The notes below the pieces were generated by a model that worked only from the letters and a program-made list of their open reading frames with translations, was not told the DNA's origin and made no database searches. From NCBI RefSeq assembly GCF_905147365.1, contig NC_056408.1, forward strand, positions 16,554,001 through 16,618,000: a stretch of 64,000 nt of DNA, in the 5' to 3' direction. Below, in pieces: positions 20,850 through 30,913 of the stretch; within the stretch, counting starts at the first letter, position 1; each line of letters begins with the position of its first letter. Source of the DNA: Aricia agestis. Taxonomy: Eukaryota > Arthropoda > Insecta > Lepidoptera > Lycaenidae. Both the position numbers and the translations under genes were made by a program.

Positions 20850-21276
20850 CGCTCGCCGCTCTATAGCATTACGAGAAAATTTTGTTCTGATAAATTTTCC
20901 TAAAGAAGGCTTGTAATATTCCAGCTGGAATTTTCAAGTGTTTTTCATTGTGAACGCTTGCGGAGTTGCTGTGATCAAAATCTTTGAACCTTTGTGTGGT
21001 CGGCTGACCGAAGTTTTCAAGACAGAAGACTGCAGCAAGCTACGGAGCCCCTACTATCTACTTTAAGCAGGTCAGTAGCCAATTGCTCTCGCAGAGTTTA
21101 GTTTTGAAAGCCGCATAATAAAATAATATACTCATTTTTTAGAGTTTTGAAGGTTCAAATTGAAAATCTTGTAATTTAACCACAGGCGAGATCTATTTAC
21201 ACGCTCTTGCCTACCCAAATGCCATGAGATCATTATAATTAAATATATATTATTATTAAAAAAGAAGGATTTAAGA

Positions 21277-21580
21277 GCGAGAACGATAATAATGAGTACA
21301 ATCACAGATAAACAACTGGAGTATGTGAGTGAATGCAGAACAGCATATGAAATGATTACAAAGTTTGATAATATGTATTTAACAAAGTCTACTGCTATGC
21401 AAATTTTATGTAGAGGGAAAATTGAAGAGATAAGATTAAATAATTACAGTACACTATAAGATTTTTTTGTTGATTTTGAGAAAGTGAGCAGGGAGTTCAA
21501 AATAGCCGGAAGAAAATTAAATGAACAAGAAAAGTCTAGATACTTACTCAAAGCTCTTCCAAGTTGGAAGAGCTTTGAGT
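21277..21580 (+). pseudogene. Copia-type gag, 3' fragment
   Basis: Frame MSTITDKQLEYVSECRTAYE, then FDNMYLTKSTAMQI, FFVDFEKVSREFKIAGR and SRYLLKALPSSWKS is the UBN2-type gag of Copia LTR elements. One stop interrupts at about 21459. It ends in a perfect palindrome that begins the hairpin train. No protease, integrase or RT follows. Confidence 0.7.
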
Positions 21581-21796
21581 AAGTGCCTGGTTAGAAGGTT
21601 GTTGGAAGTTCCAACAAGCTTCTCACCAGGCACCGCTCAGCTAGTAAACACTTTTACTAGCTAAGTAGCGGTTAATCAAATTAGTATACGGCAATATTAA
21701 CCTTATTTCGTTGATGTTTAAGGTTAAATTGTTTGCTCTAAACAATAAAATAAAGGTTTAGCTACTTCACGCTAGATGGCTCTAGCGTCAAGTAGC
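21543..21796. repeat. Train of six consecutive hairpins
   Basis: Seen directly: (1) 21543-21562 / 21564-21583, 20-nt perfect arms with a one-base spacer; (2) 21584-21607 / 21609-21632, 24-nt arms with two mismatches and a one-base spacer; (3) 21633-21671, about 16-nt arms (agctagtaaa / tttactagct); (4) 21692-21731, ttaacctta / taaggttaa; (5) 21735-21762, gctctaaac / gtttagc; (6) 21761-21776 / 21781-21796, 16-nt arms with one mismatch. The units abut or nearly abut. The first contains the end of the copia gag, so at least that one is an inverted duplication of transposon DNA. Confidence 0.85.
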
Positions 21797-21799
21797 AAA

Positions 21800-22320
21800 A
21801 CTTTTTTCCACAAAAAATACTGAGTAGTAAAAAGAACTCCTATGACTGAAAATACGAAATGTCTTAAGTGCCCGTTTTGTATATTGCAAAACGAACTCTA
21901 TTTTAAGTGCTGAAGGTGTGTTTTGGTTTTCAGTTGTAATAAATGTGAAAACTAACATTATGACGTCACACGCGCTCAGGTTTGTTCGGGAGTTGTCGGA
22001 GTGTCTTCGGTAATTAAAAAAGGAGTATGGGCAAATTTGTATGGAGCGTGGGCTATCCTGGGCCAAGAACAATTATTGTAACATATATTCATACTTAGGA
22101 GTCCTACAATTACAGTGTAGAAATCTCATCGCCGAAATATGCTTTAAAAGTGGATAAAATTCATTTTTATTTTCCAAGATGATATGCATAATTTAATAAG
22201 TATCTTAGCTATAATGTGTAGGTGTAATGTGTCGAGTTAGCGACCGGTCGTGCTCCGCGTTACACACGCAGCAAAAGTAATATTTTTGCGAATCGCGCGG
22301 CACATTGCCGCTGAGGTGAC
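21800..22320. other. No gene seen
   Basis: Contains one more small hairpin (cgttttg...caaaacg, 21873-21893) and a tgacgtca site at 21960-21967 that matches a CRE consensus. No ORF recognised until 22322. Confidence 0.4.
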
Positions 22321-22321
22321 C

Positions 22322-22600
22322 ATGGCACTCGTGGCCAACGAGTTGCTGGCGTTTATCCAGCACGCCATCGACACTATGAACGAGGTCATCATGCAGATCT
22401 GCAAGTCGTCCTTCTCCAGCGAGGAGATTTGCAAGGGCAAGCAGCTGATGTACGAGACGCTCGGAAAGAGCGCGAATATGCCGTCGCGACGAAGAGACGG
22501 AACGGAAATGAGCGTGCAGGACATCATCTCCCTGCTGTAGCAGACGGATCCTGATGAGGTGCCGGCTTTTGTGGCAACGGAGTTCGAGGTAGATTGCAGG
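22322..22600 (+). pseudogene. Fragment resembling an insect LINE ORF1 N-terminus
   Basis: From ATG 22322: MALVANELLAFIQHAIDTMN, then ICKSSFSSEEICKGKQLMYE, MPSRRRDGTEMSVQDII, a TAG stop at 22538, and QTDPDEVPAFVATEFE. I associate this arrangement with N-terminal regions of insect non-LTR retrotransposon ORF1 proteins; the match is from memory. The DNA is much more GC-rich than its surroundings, which points to recent arrival. It ends where the large palindrome starts. Confidence 0.45.
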
Positions 22601-22608
22601 CATCAGAG

Positions 22609-22859
22609 CATAGTAAAAGGAGGGGAAGTAAGTTATCTTCATATAAAGGCACCGCGCGCGGCTTGTATGTGTGCGCCATAGTATCAATGCGTCGCCACGT
22701 ACGGCGCACAACAAAATCTCGGCCAGTTTTATAAGGCTGGTACCGCCGAGATTTCGTTGTGTGCCGTACTTGGCGACGCATTGATACTATGGCGCACACA
22801 TACAAGCCGCGCGCGGTGCCTTTATATGAAGATAACTTACTTCCCCTCCTTTTACTATG
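22609..22859. repeat. Large palindrome, ~114-nt arms
   Basis: Arms 22609-22723 and 22746-22859 are inverted copies with few mismatches (left starts catagtaaaaggaggggaag). The spacer is about 22 bp and itself contains ccag...ctgg. The arms include GC-rich sequence (ccgcgcgcgg). Confidence 0.9.
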
Positions 22860-22883
22860 ATCAGAGTCTACGATAATATCTAT

Positions 22884-22975
22884 CTAACGTACATATAATT
22901 ATATAATAAATACCTTAAAACTAAAATATGTATGTTAGTTTTAAGGTATTTATTATATAATTATATGTATGTTAG
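22884..22975. repeat. Second palindrome, 41-nt arms
   Basis: Arms 22884-22924 and 22935-22975 are inverted copies with one or two mismatches and a 10-bp spacer. Together with the previous palindrome it lies between ggcatcagag (22599-22608) and its complement ctctgatgcc (23000-23009), so two palindromes are nested in an outer inverted repeat. Confidence 0.88.
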
Positions 22976-23009
22976 ATTTAAGATATTTGTTAAATAAGCC
23001 TCTGATGCC

Positions 23010-23975
23010 CGAATTAAATGATTAGATTTGATATGAACGTCAAATGCCCGCTGCTTCAATATTTGACAATGTACAGTGTACACGATTATGCTTGAGCATT
23101 TTTATGTAATAATCCGCCATCTTTTATAGAATATCAAGAATTTGAAGAATTTAACAGGATGTGTGGGTTTTATTCCGACTTACAATAATATGATGATCAT
23201 CGTGTTGTGAGACTCGTCGTGTGCTCGTATATGCGGTATAATTGTAATCGAATTTTTTGTTTGGATTGTGTTCATAAATTGTGTCGAGAGTTTCGTTCGC
23301 TTTTGTATAATGTTTTCGTCGATTTTGTCATTAAACTATCTCACTTAGAGCATGTGCCTGCAAGAGATTTAAACGTCATCGAAGGTGTACTCAGTTTCTT
23401 ATTCGGCTCTGCGAGGAAATTCAAAAACAATAACATACCGAACAATATTAAATTGTAAGGCAAAATTTCAGTTTTCTCGCCACAAATCGCGCCAATATCG
23501 AAGAAATCGTTGTTACTTTTAAAGATGTAGTTAGAAGTGAAATGAGTAGTAAGAATCTGTAACTTTTAAGCGTAAGTACATTTTAAATAAAAGGTAAATT
23601 TTACATTTATACAGTGTTTTTATTCTATCTGACATTGTTTTAATGATTTACTGGTAAAAGTAGGTAGTAGAGTAGTAGAGAAGTTAGTTAAACATGTCAT
23701 TATAGATATACCTACACTTTTGAACCGCAACGGCATCTGTTTATTGTTCTTCTTTTACCGATACATTATGTTACCCCTGTAAAAATACGAATAGCAATTT
23801 CACACACATAGCCATTGATTTCGATGATGCAGAATTAACTAATTTATTTTTACCTATATTTAGAGTTACTTTTCTTTTGCGCCGGGCCTGGGTTTTTTTT
23901 TATACTGCATGAGCATTCTCTTTTCATCGAATAAAAGTAGTTTCAATTTTATATTCGATTTTTTTCTGTAACAAA
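23010..23975. other. Unassigned DNA with one short ORF
   Basis: An 83-codon ORF (23207-23458, plus) reads CNRIFCLDCVHKLCREFRSL and so on. I do not recognise it, and it may be chance. The rest is AT-rich without recognised features. Confidence 0.3.
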
Positions 23976-24068
23976 GCGATTGGGGATTTTAAGACAAAAA
24001 AAGTATCATTTTGGGGAAAAATAAAAATCAGTTTGGGGGAAATCTTAAAATTGTATCTGGCAACCCTG
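23976..24068. mobile_element. Terminal fragment of a hAT-like element
   Basis: The sequence repeats tttgggg/ggggaaa blocks and ends atctggcaaccctg, the complement of the CAGGGTTGCCAGAT-type end seen in several hAT families. No partner end was found nearby. Confidence 0.35.
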
Positions 24069-24582
24069 ATACATGGAGACATACACATACCCAGAAAAGA
24101 AATAAACTAAAGACTGATCGGGCTGGTAAATTATGTTACACGTAGCACATAATTGGAAGCTCTTGAATAAATTTCCTATGTCCTCAAATAGGACACAAAC
24201 ACACACATAGCAATCATTTTCTTCAGATCAATCGTCAGCGACTTCAGCAAACCACAAAAGTGACTTTGAACATTATAAATGTATTGCTTGGATTAATGGA
24301 AACTTTTAATTTTGATGAGTTTCTGGATATTCTAAAACACATTTGTTCTTGAAGATCCTCTTGAGACAGATTAGCATTACTTAATTCTTGTACGTATATA
24401 GTTCGTCGAATTTATCTTCAGAAAGTTGTTGAAGATTGGGCCTACAATTATAGTGAAGCCGAACACAAAAACAATATGCTATGGACCTAAGGTTATGAAA
24501 TTTTTTTGGTGAAAAGGAACCAATTGCTTTCTTTTATGACACTTCGTATAGTCAAAATGAGTTTATCGTCATAATATTATTA
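24069..24582. other. No gene seen
   Basis: AT-rich. Some stretches look weakly coding, but nothing is recognisable. Confidence 0.35.
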
Positions 24583-24727
24583 TCTTATATCTTTAAACGA
24601 GCAATTCTTGTATATATATATAGGGGTTTCGGGGGCGATAAATCGATCTAACTAGGAATCATTTTTAGAAAATGTCATTTTCTTCGTGCTTTATCGAATA
24701 CCGAGCGAAGCTCAGTCAAATAGCTAG
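24583..24727 (+). mobile_element. Short Helitron copy (145 bp)
   Basis: Starts TCTTATATCTTTAAACGAGC after an A, ends with a hairpin accgagcgaagctc(a/g)gt and CAAATAGCTAG before a T: the Helitron 5' TC, 3' hairpin and CTAG, and A/T insertion site. Related to 47699-47957. It abuts the Helitron copy starting at about 24728. Confidence 0.7.
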
Positions 24728-24985
24728 TATATATTAATACGCGAGCGAAAAACTTTGGATCCCTTTTGTCGAAAAATGCGGACACTTAGGTGAATGTTTT
24801 GCACTGTTATAGTTTATATGGTGAAGTAGTGCATTGAGCTAATATTATTTTGAAATTATGCTTTTATCACACATTTTCTTAAAAAATAAAACATTACACA
24901 CACTATAATGTGCACAGTACCATCTTTTTTAATGACAAGCCTATACATTACGAATTTAGACCATTGGGCGATCTCTACTAATGGT
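24728..24985 (+). mobile_element. Second Helitron family member, internally deleted
   Basis: Aligns with 11697-11930 (attaatacgcgagcgaaaaa..., gacaagcctatacat) and then jumps to the shared 3' end gaccattgggcgatctcta. The terminal hairpin is damaged. Confidence 0.6.
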
Positions 24986-25131
24986 TAATGTGAGGAATAA
25001 ACGCAAAAAATGGCAAACCCAGAAGATAATATAACACTAATTACCAAAGCATATTTACAAAGACTAGAGTTAATTGAAAATAAAGAAAAGGACTTTTAGA
25101 TCTCGTCACAAAAATTGTGATTCCTACTTAT

Positions 25132-25210
25132 TATTTTAATAGTTCGTGTTATTACGATTGTTACGATTTTAAATTCTTTATTTTAATAGTTCGTGTTATT
25201 ACGATTGTCA
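25132..25210 (+). repeat. Short tandem duplication, 47-bp period
   Basis: tattttaatagttcgtgtta and the following bases occur at 25132 and again at 25179. No gene lies between 24990 and 25380. Confidence 0.8.
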
Positions 25211-25414
25211 AAGATTATCTTCGTTATTGCAATTGATTACAGTACCTAACTGTATCTCAAAGTTATTACCTAGGTGATTTGTAAAGTTTCATACGTACCT
25301 ACAGTCATTTGTTACAGAGAATTAAACATTATTTTGAGATACTTTTAGAGCATAGACTGATTTGGTATTATTTTTTGTTTGACAATTTATACGGAAACCA
25401 GATATCTGGTAAAA

Positions 25415-25540
25415 TTATACATATATTCAGGTAAAGGTGAAAATGCTGAACCTGTACATGGCTTTTCTGTCGCAACTTCAAAAGTCGTCCTCAAATTGAT
25501 AGAAGATTATCTAGGAAAAGGCTATTGCCTATACATGGTT
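25415..25540 (+). pseudogene. piggyBac transposase fossil
   Basis: One frame reads GKGENAEPVHGFSVATSKVV, then LIEDYLGKGYCLYM, the stretch of piggyBac transposases just before the catalytic DNFYTS box. The rest of the gene is missing. Confidence 0.5.
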
Positions 25541-25606
25541 TTTTTTTTATTCAGTTAGTCTTACACGGTTCCTGAAGTCGATTTGAATTTATTTATTAGC
25601 ATATTT

Positions 25607-25640
25607 TGTTTTTACCGACTTCCAAAAAGGAGGAGGTAAT
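25607..25640 (+). repeat. Repeat R (accgacttcc family), left part, copy 1
   Basis: ccgacttccaaaaaggagga is the start of a repeat seen again at 30236-30545 and 38131-38445. It is interrupted here by the 4.1-kb transposon and continues at 29726. Confidence 0.7.
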
Positions 25641-28600
25641 GGGTAGTTCTACTTTTAAAGTCCTTCATAAAATTAAGGTGGTCCCCGTTGTAACAAAGGT
25701 TAATACTAAATATACAGAATGGAGGAAGTACCATTTATTTTATTTAAATCAATTTAATAACTTGTATTTAGATAACCATCTTTAAATTTACTTTAAATTA
25801 ATTTGAACTTTATTATAAAAAAGTCAAACTTTTGTTACAAAGTTAAAACGGCATGTCCCCATTAGGTGTTGCTTGGAACTATTACGTTTATTATGAAAAT
25901 AATTTATTGAAGTCACACAAATTAATAAATACATGGAGAGATAAATTGGTAAGCATGGTAACGAGAAAGTTTAATTTAATTTATCTGTAAAAGTTTTTTA
26001 TTATTGCCGTGACGACAGATTGTCCCGAAAATTCGAGTATCCATCGTCACGTCGGCCAAATATTACCTAAAGTTTAAAAAAAAAATGTGAGTGTGTTAAG
26101 TTTTTGAGTGAAACGAAACGCCCAAGACCATAGAGCATAGAGCGAAACTCAAATCAAGTGATTGACATTGACAGCTTGTCACTTCTTTTACATCAAGGAC
26201 GAAGACCGGCGGCGTGTTTTTTGAGGTTATCCTTAGTCACAGCGTTTTTTGGTATGTAGGTATTTCATGAATTTTTAATCGTTTTAGCTTTTATATGATT
26301 TATATATATGCAATCTTTATGGTAAAGTATTTTTTTTATCTAAGTGTTCGCTATTAACGATTTGTAACAATCTTATTCAAAAATTGTATACTTCGTCACA
26401 CGTATCCTTCGGCACAGGTAGAATGTGACGATGGAGACATGTAAGTGACGAAGGTTACATTTATGGAAGATTTCATTTATAGGACGCTACATATAAGTTT
26501 TGCTTTCTTTTCTTTTCAGAAATAAATACCTATAAGCCATGCCGTTGTCAACAGCTGAAAGGCAACGTCGTTGCAAGTTGAAAAAAAAGCAAGACAAGGA
26601 AAAATATGAAGAATATTTACAGAAGGCAAGAGATCGCTATCATAAAAACAAAACGCTTGTGAAAGATATGAATGACAGAGAAAAAAGATTGGCGAACAGA
26701 AAGTGGAAAATAAAACAAAAAAAGTACAGAGATACCACCATCACCGCCAGCCTCGCCTATCGTAAGTAGCGGAAGAAAAAAAGTAAGACGAGATAGAAGT
26801 AAATTATATCGAGAAAATTTAAAGCTACAAACTGAAACTGACAAATGGAGACGAAAGTATGAAAAGTACAAAAAAAAAACTACAAAGGACTCAAGCAAAG
26901 TTTGAAGAAATCTTCTTTGTAAGAGCATTAAAGAAAATTACAAGAACTTAAAATGCCGAAAAGATAGAAGAGTACTTAAAGAAACCGTAATGTCAGATAG
27001 AGTGAAGGAAGCGGGCCTTGAAAATGTAATAAGAATGGATGCACTGGGTATACGCTACAACAAACAACGGAGAATTAAGACAGTTGATAGGAAATTGAGA
27101 AGAATGATTGTAAACTTCTACATTCGTGACGACAATAGTCGTGCAACTGCAGGTAAGAAGGAGACCGTAACAAAAAATAAGGTTAAAAAACAGAAAAGGT
27201 TTCTCTTGAATACAGTTAGCAATTTGTACCGTCTCTTTAAAAAAGAATGCAGCGTACCTTGTTCATTAGCTTACTTTGCAAAAATGAGACCATTCTATGT
27301 CAAGTTTCCATCAGTAAATGCAAGAGATACATGTTTGTGTAAGAAACACACAAATATTCAGTTCAAAGCAACGGCTATAAGAAATAAAGGTGCTATCAAC
27401 ACTGATAATTTGAGTAATTTGCTGGAATCTGTTGTGTGTAATGTGAACCAAAAACAGTGTATGGTTGGAGACTGTGGACAATGTAAAAAAAAACAAAGTT
27501 GTTGATTTAGAAAACATTAATCCTGTTGAAAATGTGTCATGGTGGGAGTGGATACGTAAGACAGAAGATTTTACTACGGCAAATGGTACTCGAAAAGTTA
27601 TAAAGAATGTTAAAGAATTACAGACTGGAAAATTATTCGACTTAATTAATAATTTTGAAAAAGACTTTACAGATTTTAAGAAACATGTTTTTAACGTTTA
27701 CACACAACATAAAGCCTATTGAAATTGCATTCAAAATCTCACGCCTAACAGTGTTGCTATTCATATGGATTTCAGCGAGAATTATAATTGCAAGCATAGT
27801 GAAGTAATCCAAGCTCATCACTTCGGAGGCTCACGTAATCAGCTAACACTACACACTGTTGTTTTGTACGCAAAGCCAGAAGGAGCAGAGACGAATGAAA
27901 CAGTTTCCTTTTGTACGGTGTCTTCTAGCCTAGCTCATGGTCCTGCAGCAATCTGGGCACATACCGACCCAATTTTAAAATATGTGCAAGAAAAATACCC
28001 CAATGTCGAAACCATACATTTCTTCTCTGACGGCCCGTGTACGCAGTACAGACAGAAGCAAAACTTTTATTTGATGTCAACCAAGTTTTTCGATTATGGA
28101 TTTAAACATATGACATGGTCATATTTTGAATCTGGGCACGGCAAGGGTGCCGCTGACGGGATTGGAGGCCTCATCAAAAGAACAGCCGATAGGCTAGTTG
28201 CTCATGGACGTGATATAGTAAATCTGACTCAATTTTACGATCTATTGAAAGACGCAACATCCGTGAAGATTTTTGTAATCAGTCAAGACCAAATAGATCA
28301 AGTATATAGGGAGATACCGGCTACATTACAACCAGTTCCAGGCACGATGCATTTACATCACATATCGTCTAATTCTCGTGGAAAAATGACTTATAGCGAG
28401 CAGAGCTGCTTCTGTAGTAATGGAGAGATTTTCGGGTTTTGTTCATGTGTTCCTAATAAATCGCACAAATTTCTCATCGCCCAAGAAGCCCAGAACATTG
28501 AAAATTCTGCAACACACATTATGGAGACTGCACCTTTAAATAACTCTGAAACTGATTTCGTGGAGGGTGGTTCTACTACTATTACAAACTGTATATCAAG

Positions 28601-29725
28601 TGGAAGAACAGGACAAATATTTAACAGAGTTTATTATGACTCCAGCGATAGTTCAGACGAGGAACCATTGGCTACTTTACGCGAAAGGAACATGAAAAAT
28701 TTTAATAGTAGTGGAACCAGCCTAGATAAAACTACTATCCACCCCAGAAACTTATCTATCGGGACTTATGTTGTGATAAAAATTTTGAGCGAAAAACGAA
28801 AGCAGTACAATTATGTAGGATTGATAGACAGTGAGTTTGATGATTTCGAAGCCAAAGTTATATTTTTAAGATGTTTAGATGAAACAAAGACCTTATTTCG
28901 TTTAGATAAAAGTGATGTGTCTTTTGTGCACTTAGATGACATGCTAAGAATACTAGAAAAACCTCAAGCTATTAAAAAAGGTACGAGAGTTTTGTATTCC
29001 TTTAGTAAATCAGTGGAGGAAGTTTTCGAAATGTAATTTTTTCCCTAAATGATTTTCCTATTAAAGTTTTTATTTTAGTAATAAGCAAGTTTTGCCTGTG
29101 ATTAAAGAAAGAAGCTGAGAATCTCATTAGTTTTAAGTTATAATTGTTTGTTAGTCTACTTCGTCACATTTACGTCTCCTTCGTAACAATAAGTTTGATC
29201 TTGTCCCCGTATAAAGATTGTTGTTAAAAACCAAAATTCTTGCGTTAAGTCCTTTTTGCTACTCATTTTTTGTCGTGTAATACTTGGTGTTTAGTATGTA
29301 ATAATGCTCTTTCTAATATTTTTTTGCAAAAGTGAAAAAAAATAATTGATACGAAGTTTGAAAGGAGTAAATGTGACGAAAGAGACAAATTTTAATTTTT
29401 ATACGGAATTATTACCTGATTTTAAAAACCAAAATGTTTAAGACTGATTAAAGTTTGGATTTTATAATAATAAATACAAATAACCATTTAAAATTTCTTT
29501 TAATTTATGCAAGTTTTAAACAAATGAATTTCGTAACGAAGGATACATTATTTTCCATCTGAATCTAGTAATCCGCAAAAAAATACAAATTTTAATAAAA
29601 AACTGAGCTGCTGGTCAACAAATACCGAATCTATGGTAATTTTCCCACAGTTTAGTCACATGACATGTATGAAATAGCTTTATTAATTTTTTTCTATGGT
29701 TAAGACCTTAAAAGTAGAACTACCC
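25641..29725 (+). mobile_element. 4.1-kb DNA transposon of an unnamed family
   Basis: Inverted ends GGGTAGTTCTACTTTTAA(A/G)GTC match over about 22 bp, and the 4-bp duplication TAAT flanks at 25637-25640 and 29726-29729. It sits inside repeat R, which continues on both sides, so the insertion is well defined. Variants of cttcgtcac / gtgacgaag occur repeatedly near both ends (about 26020-26450 and 29157-29550). It carries a broken transposase gene. The TAAT duplication and protein motifs do not match a superfamily I can name with confidence. Confidence 0.8.
26539..29036 (+). pseudogene. SDGP-type transposase of the 4.1-kb element
   Basis: Pieces in order: a basic N-terminus (26539-26769, MPLSTAERQRRCKLKKKQDK); a coiled coil with shifts (to about 26930); a middle part (26990-27505) ending in Cys pairs CLCKKH and CMVGDCGQC; a one-base slip in an A run near 27488; 27465-27722; an in-frame TGA at 27720; and a 423-codon core (27765-29036). 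The core holds MDFSENYNCKHSE, HFFSDGPCTQYRQK and SGHGKGAADGIGG, acidic residues spaced as in a DDE-type nuclease, then CFCSNGEIFGFCSC. The catalytic assignment is inference. Confidence 0.7.
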
Positions 29726-29990
29726 TAATACGTACGGCTGTATGTCTTTTTTTTTTTGTATATTCAACGATCACTCAGCCGTTTGTGATCGGATTTTCAA
29801 AATTCTTTTTGTGTTGTATAGGGTTTAGCTCGAATTTGGTACCATGTTCACAAAAGTGGTGATCTGATGATGGGATCCTGGAGGAATCGAGGGGACTTAA
29901 TTTTTTCTGAAGCATTCGAGGTAAATGCTACCAAAAATAAGATTTCGCACCAGATTATACTCTGGATCCGAAGGTACCCAACAGAACTTT
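29726..29990 (+). repeat. Repeat R, right part, copy 1
   Basis: Continues from the left part after the transposon: tattcaacgatcactcagcc, cacaaaagtggtgatctgat, then gatttcgcacc. Confidence 0.75.
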
Positions 29991-30235
29991 TGAATCCTTA
30001 TAGACACAGGTTCGGGGATTTCGGCGTTGTTTAAACAACTGAAAGCATAAGCCAACACATCAATTTAATTGACCATCATCATCACAATCATAATTATGCC
30101 ATGGGTCATCACATTATGACCCAATTATTGATGCTTTTCGTGATATTTTGCAGCAGATGTTTTTGATGATTATTTCGCTGTTTGTGGACCAATTTTCAAA
30201 ATTCTTGTGTTGTTGTATAGGATATAATCTTGATT
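29991..30235. other. Repeat-derived DNA
   Basis: Contains a cat-rich stretch (30069-30085) and another piece resembling repeat R (tttgtggaccaattttcaaa, 30181-30200). No gene seen. Confidence 0.4.
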
Positions 30236-30545
30236 TTTAACCGACTTCCAAAAAACGAGTTCGACTGTGGATATTTTTTTTGTATGTTCAACGATTACTC
30301 CGCCGTTTGTGAACCGATTTTCGAAATTTTTGTTTTGTTGTATTAGGTTTCACTCCAATTTGGTCCCATTTTCACAAAAGTGGTGACCTGATGATGGGAA
30401 CCATGAGTAATCGAGGGAATTCCTCGAAATTTATGTGGAAACATATGGTGATTTTGGTTTTATGAGAATCATCCTAAGCATATGCTACCAAAACGCAAGA
30501 TTTCGCAACGAGGTATACTATGGTTCCGAAGATACTAAGAGAACT
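30236..30545 (+). repeat. Repeat R, copy 2
   Basis: Full-length copy starting accgacttccaaaaaacgag, with gtatgttcaacgattactcc and cacaaaagtggtgacctgat in the same order as the copies at 25607/29726 and 38131. Confidence 0.8.
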
Positions 30546-30913
30546 CCGGATTCGCGGCCAGGCTGCGGCTGCCATCGAGATAGTCATAGATACCGTATGC
30601 AACCACCATAGACCACGCGCACCTGGGGCCCAATTCTCTGGATGTGAGAAAAGTTCATCTTCGAATAAAATACCGAATTATGAGATTTTTACGAGCGTAA
30701 GTAGCGTAACACAGTTTGTGTATTCTCAAAACTTCACATTGAAAATATTTCGTGCAAAGATCGCTCGAGTCGAACGAGTGGGACCGGTTATAGATGTCCG
30801 AATTCGTACACCACATGTGGCCGCTTGGGAGTTGAAGCGTTCGAGACCGGTTTCCTGCACGATATAATTGTTGCTAATAGTTTGTGTATTCTCAAAACTT
30901 CACACTCAAAATA

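Larger units (their letters stand above)
13914..21276. mobile_element. Element X, copy 1, split by nested P and hAT insertions
   Basis: X-derived sequence is 13914-14136, 18148-18171 and 20850-21276. It matches the uninterrupted copy at 59866-60440 (aaggctctcaaatgacactc at the left; acacgctcttgcc at the right). Inside X, ggctctcaaa and ttt(g)agagcc form short inverted ends. A 20-bp exact direct repeat, gcgagaacgataataatgag, brackets the whole composite (13891 and 21277) and may be an unusually long target duplication. The class of X is unknown. Confidence 0.55.

Noticed and set aside
22205..22805. Several minus-strand ORFs opposite the LINE-like fragment and palindrome
   Set aside because: Shadows of GC-rich sequence and of the palindrome's own inverted copy; the plus frame has the recognisable residues.
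23207..23458. Small host gene
   Set aside because: 83 codons without recognised motif or splice evidence; kept only as an unassigned ORF.
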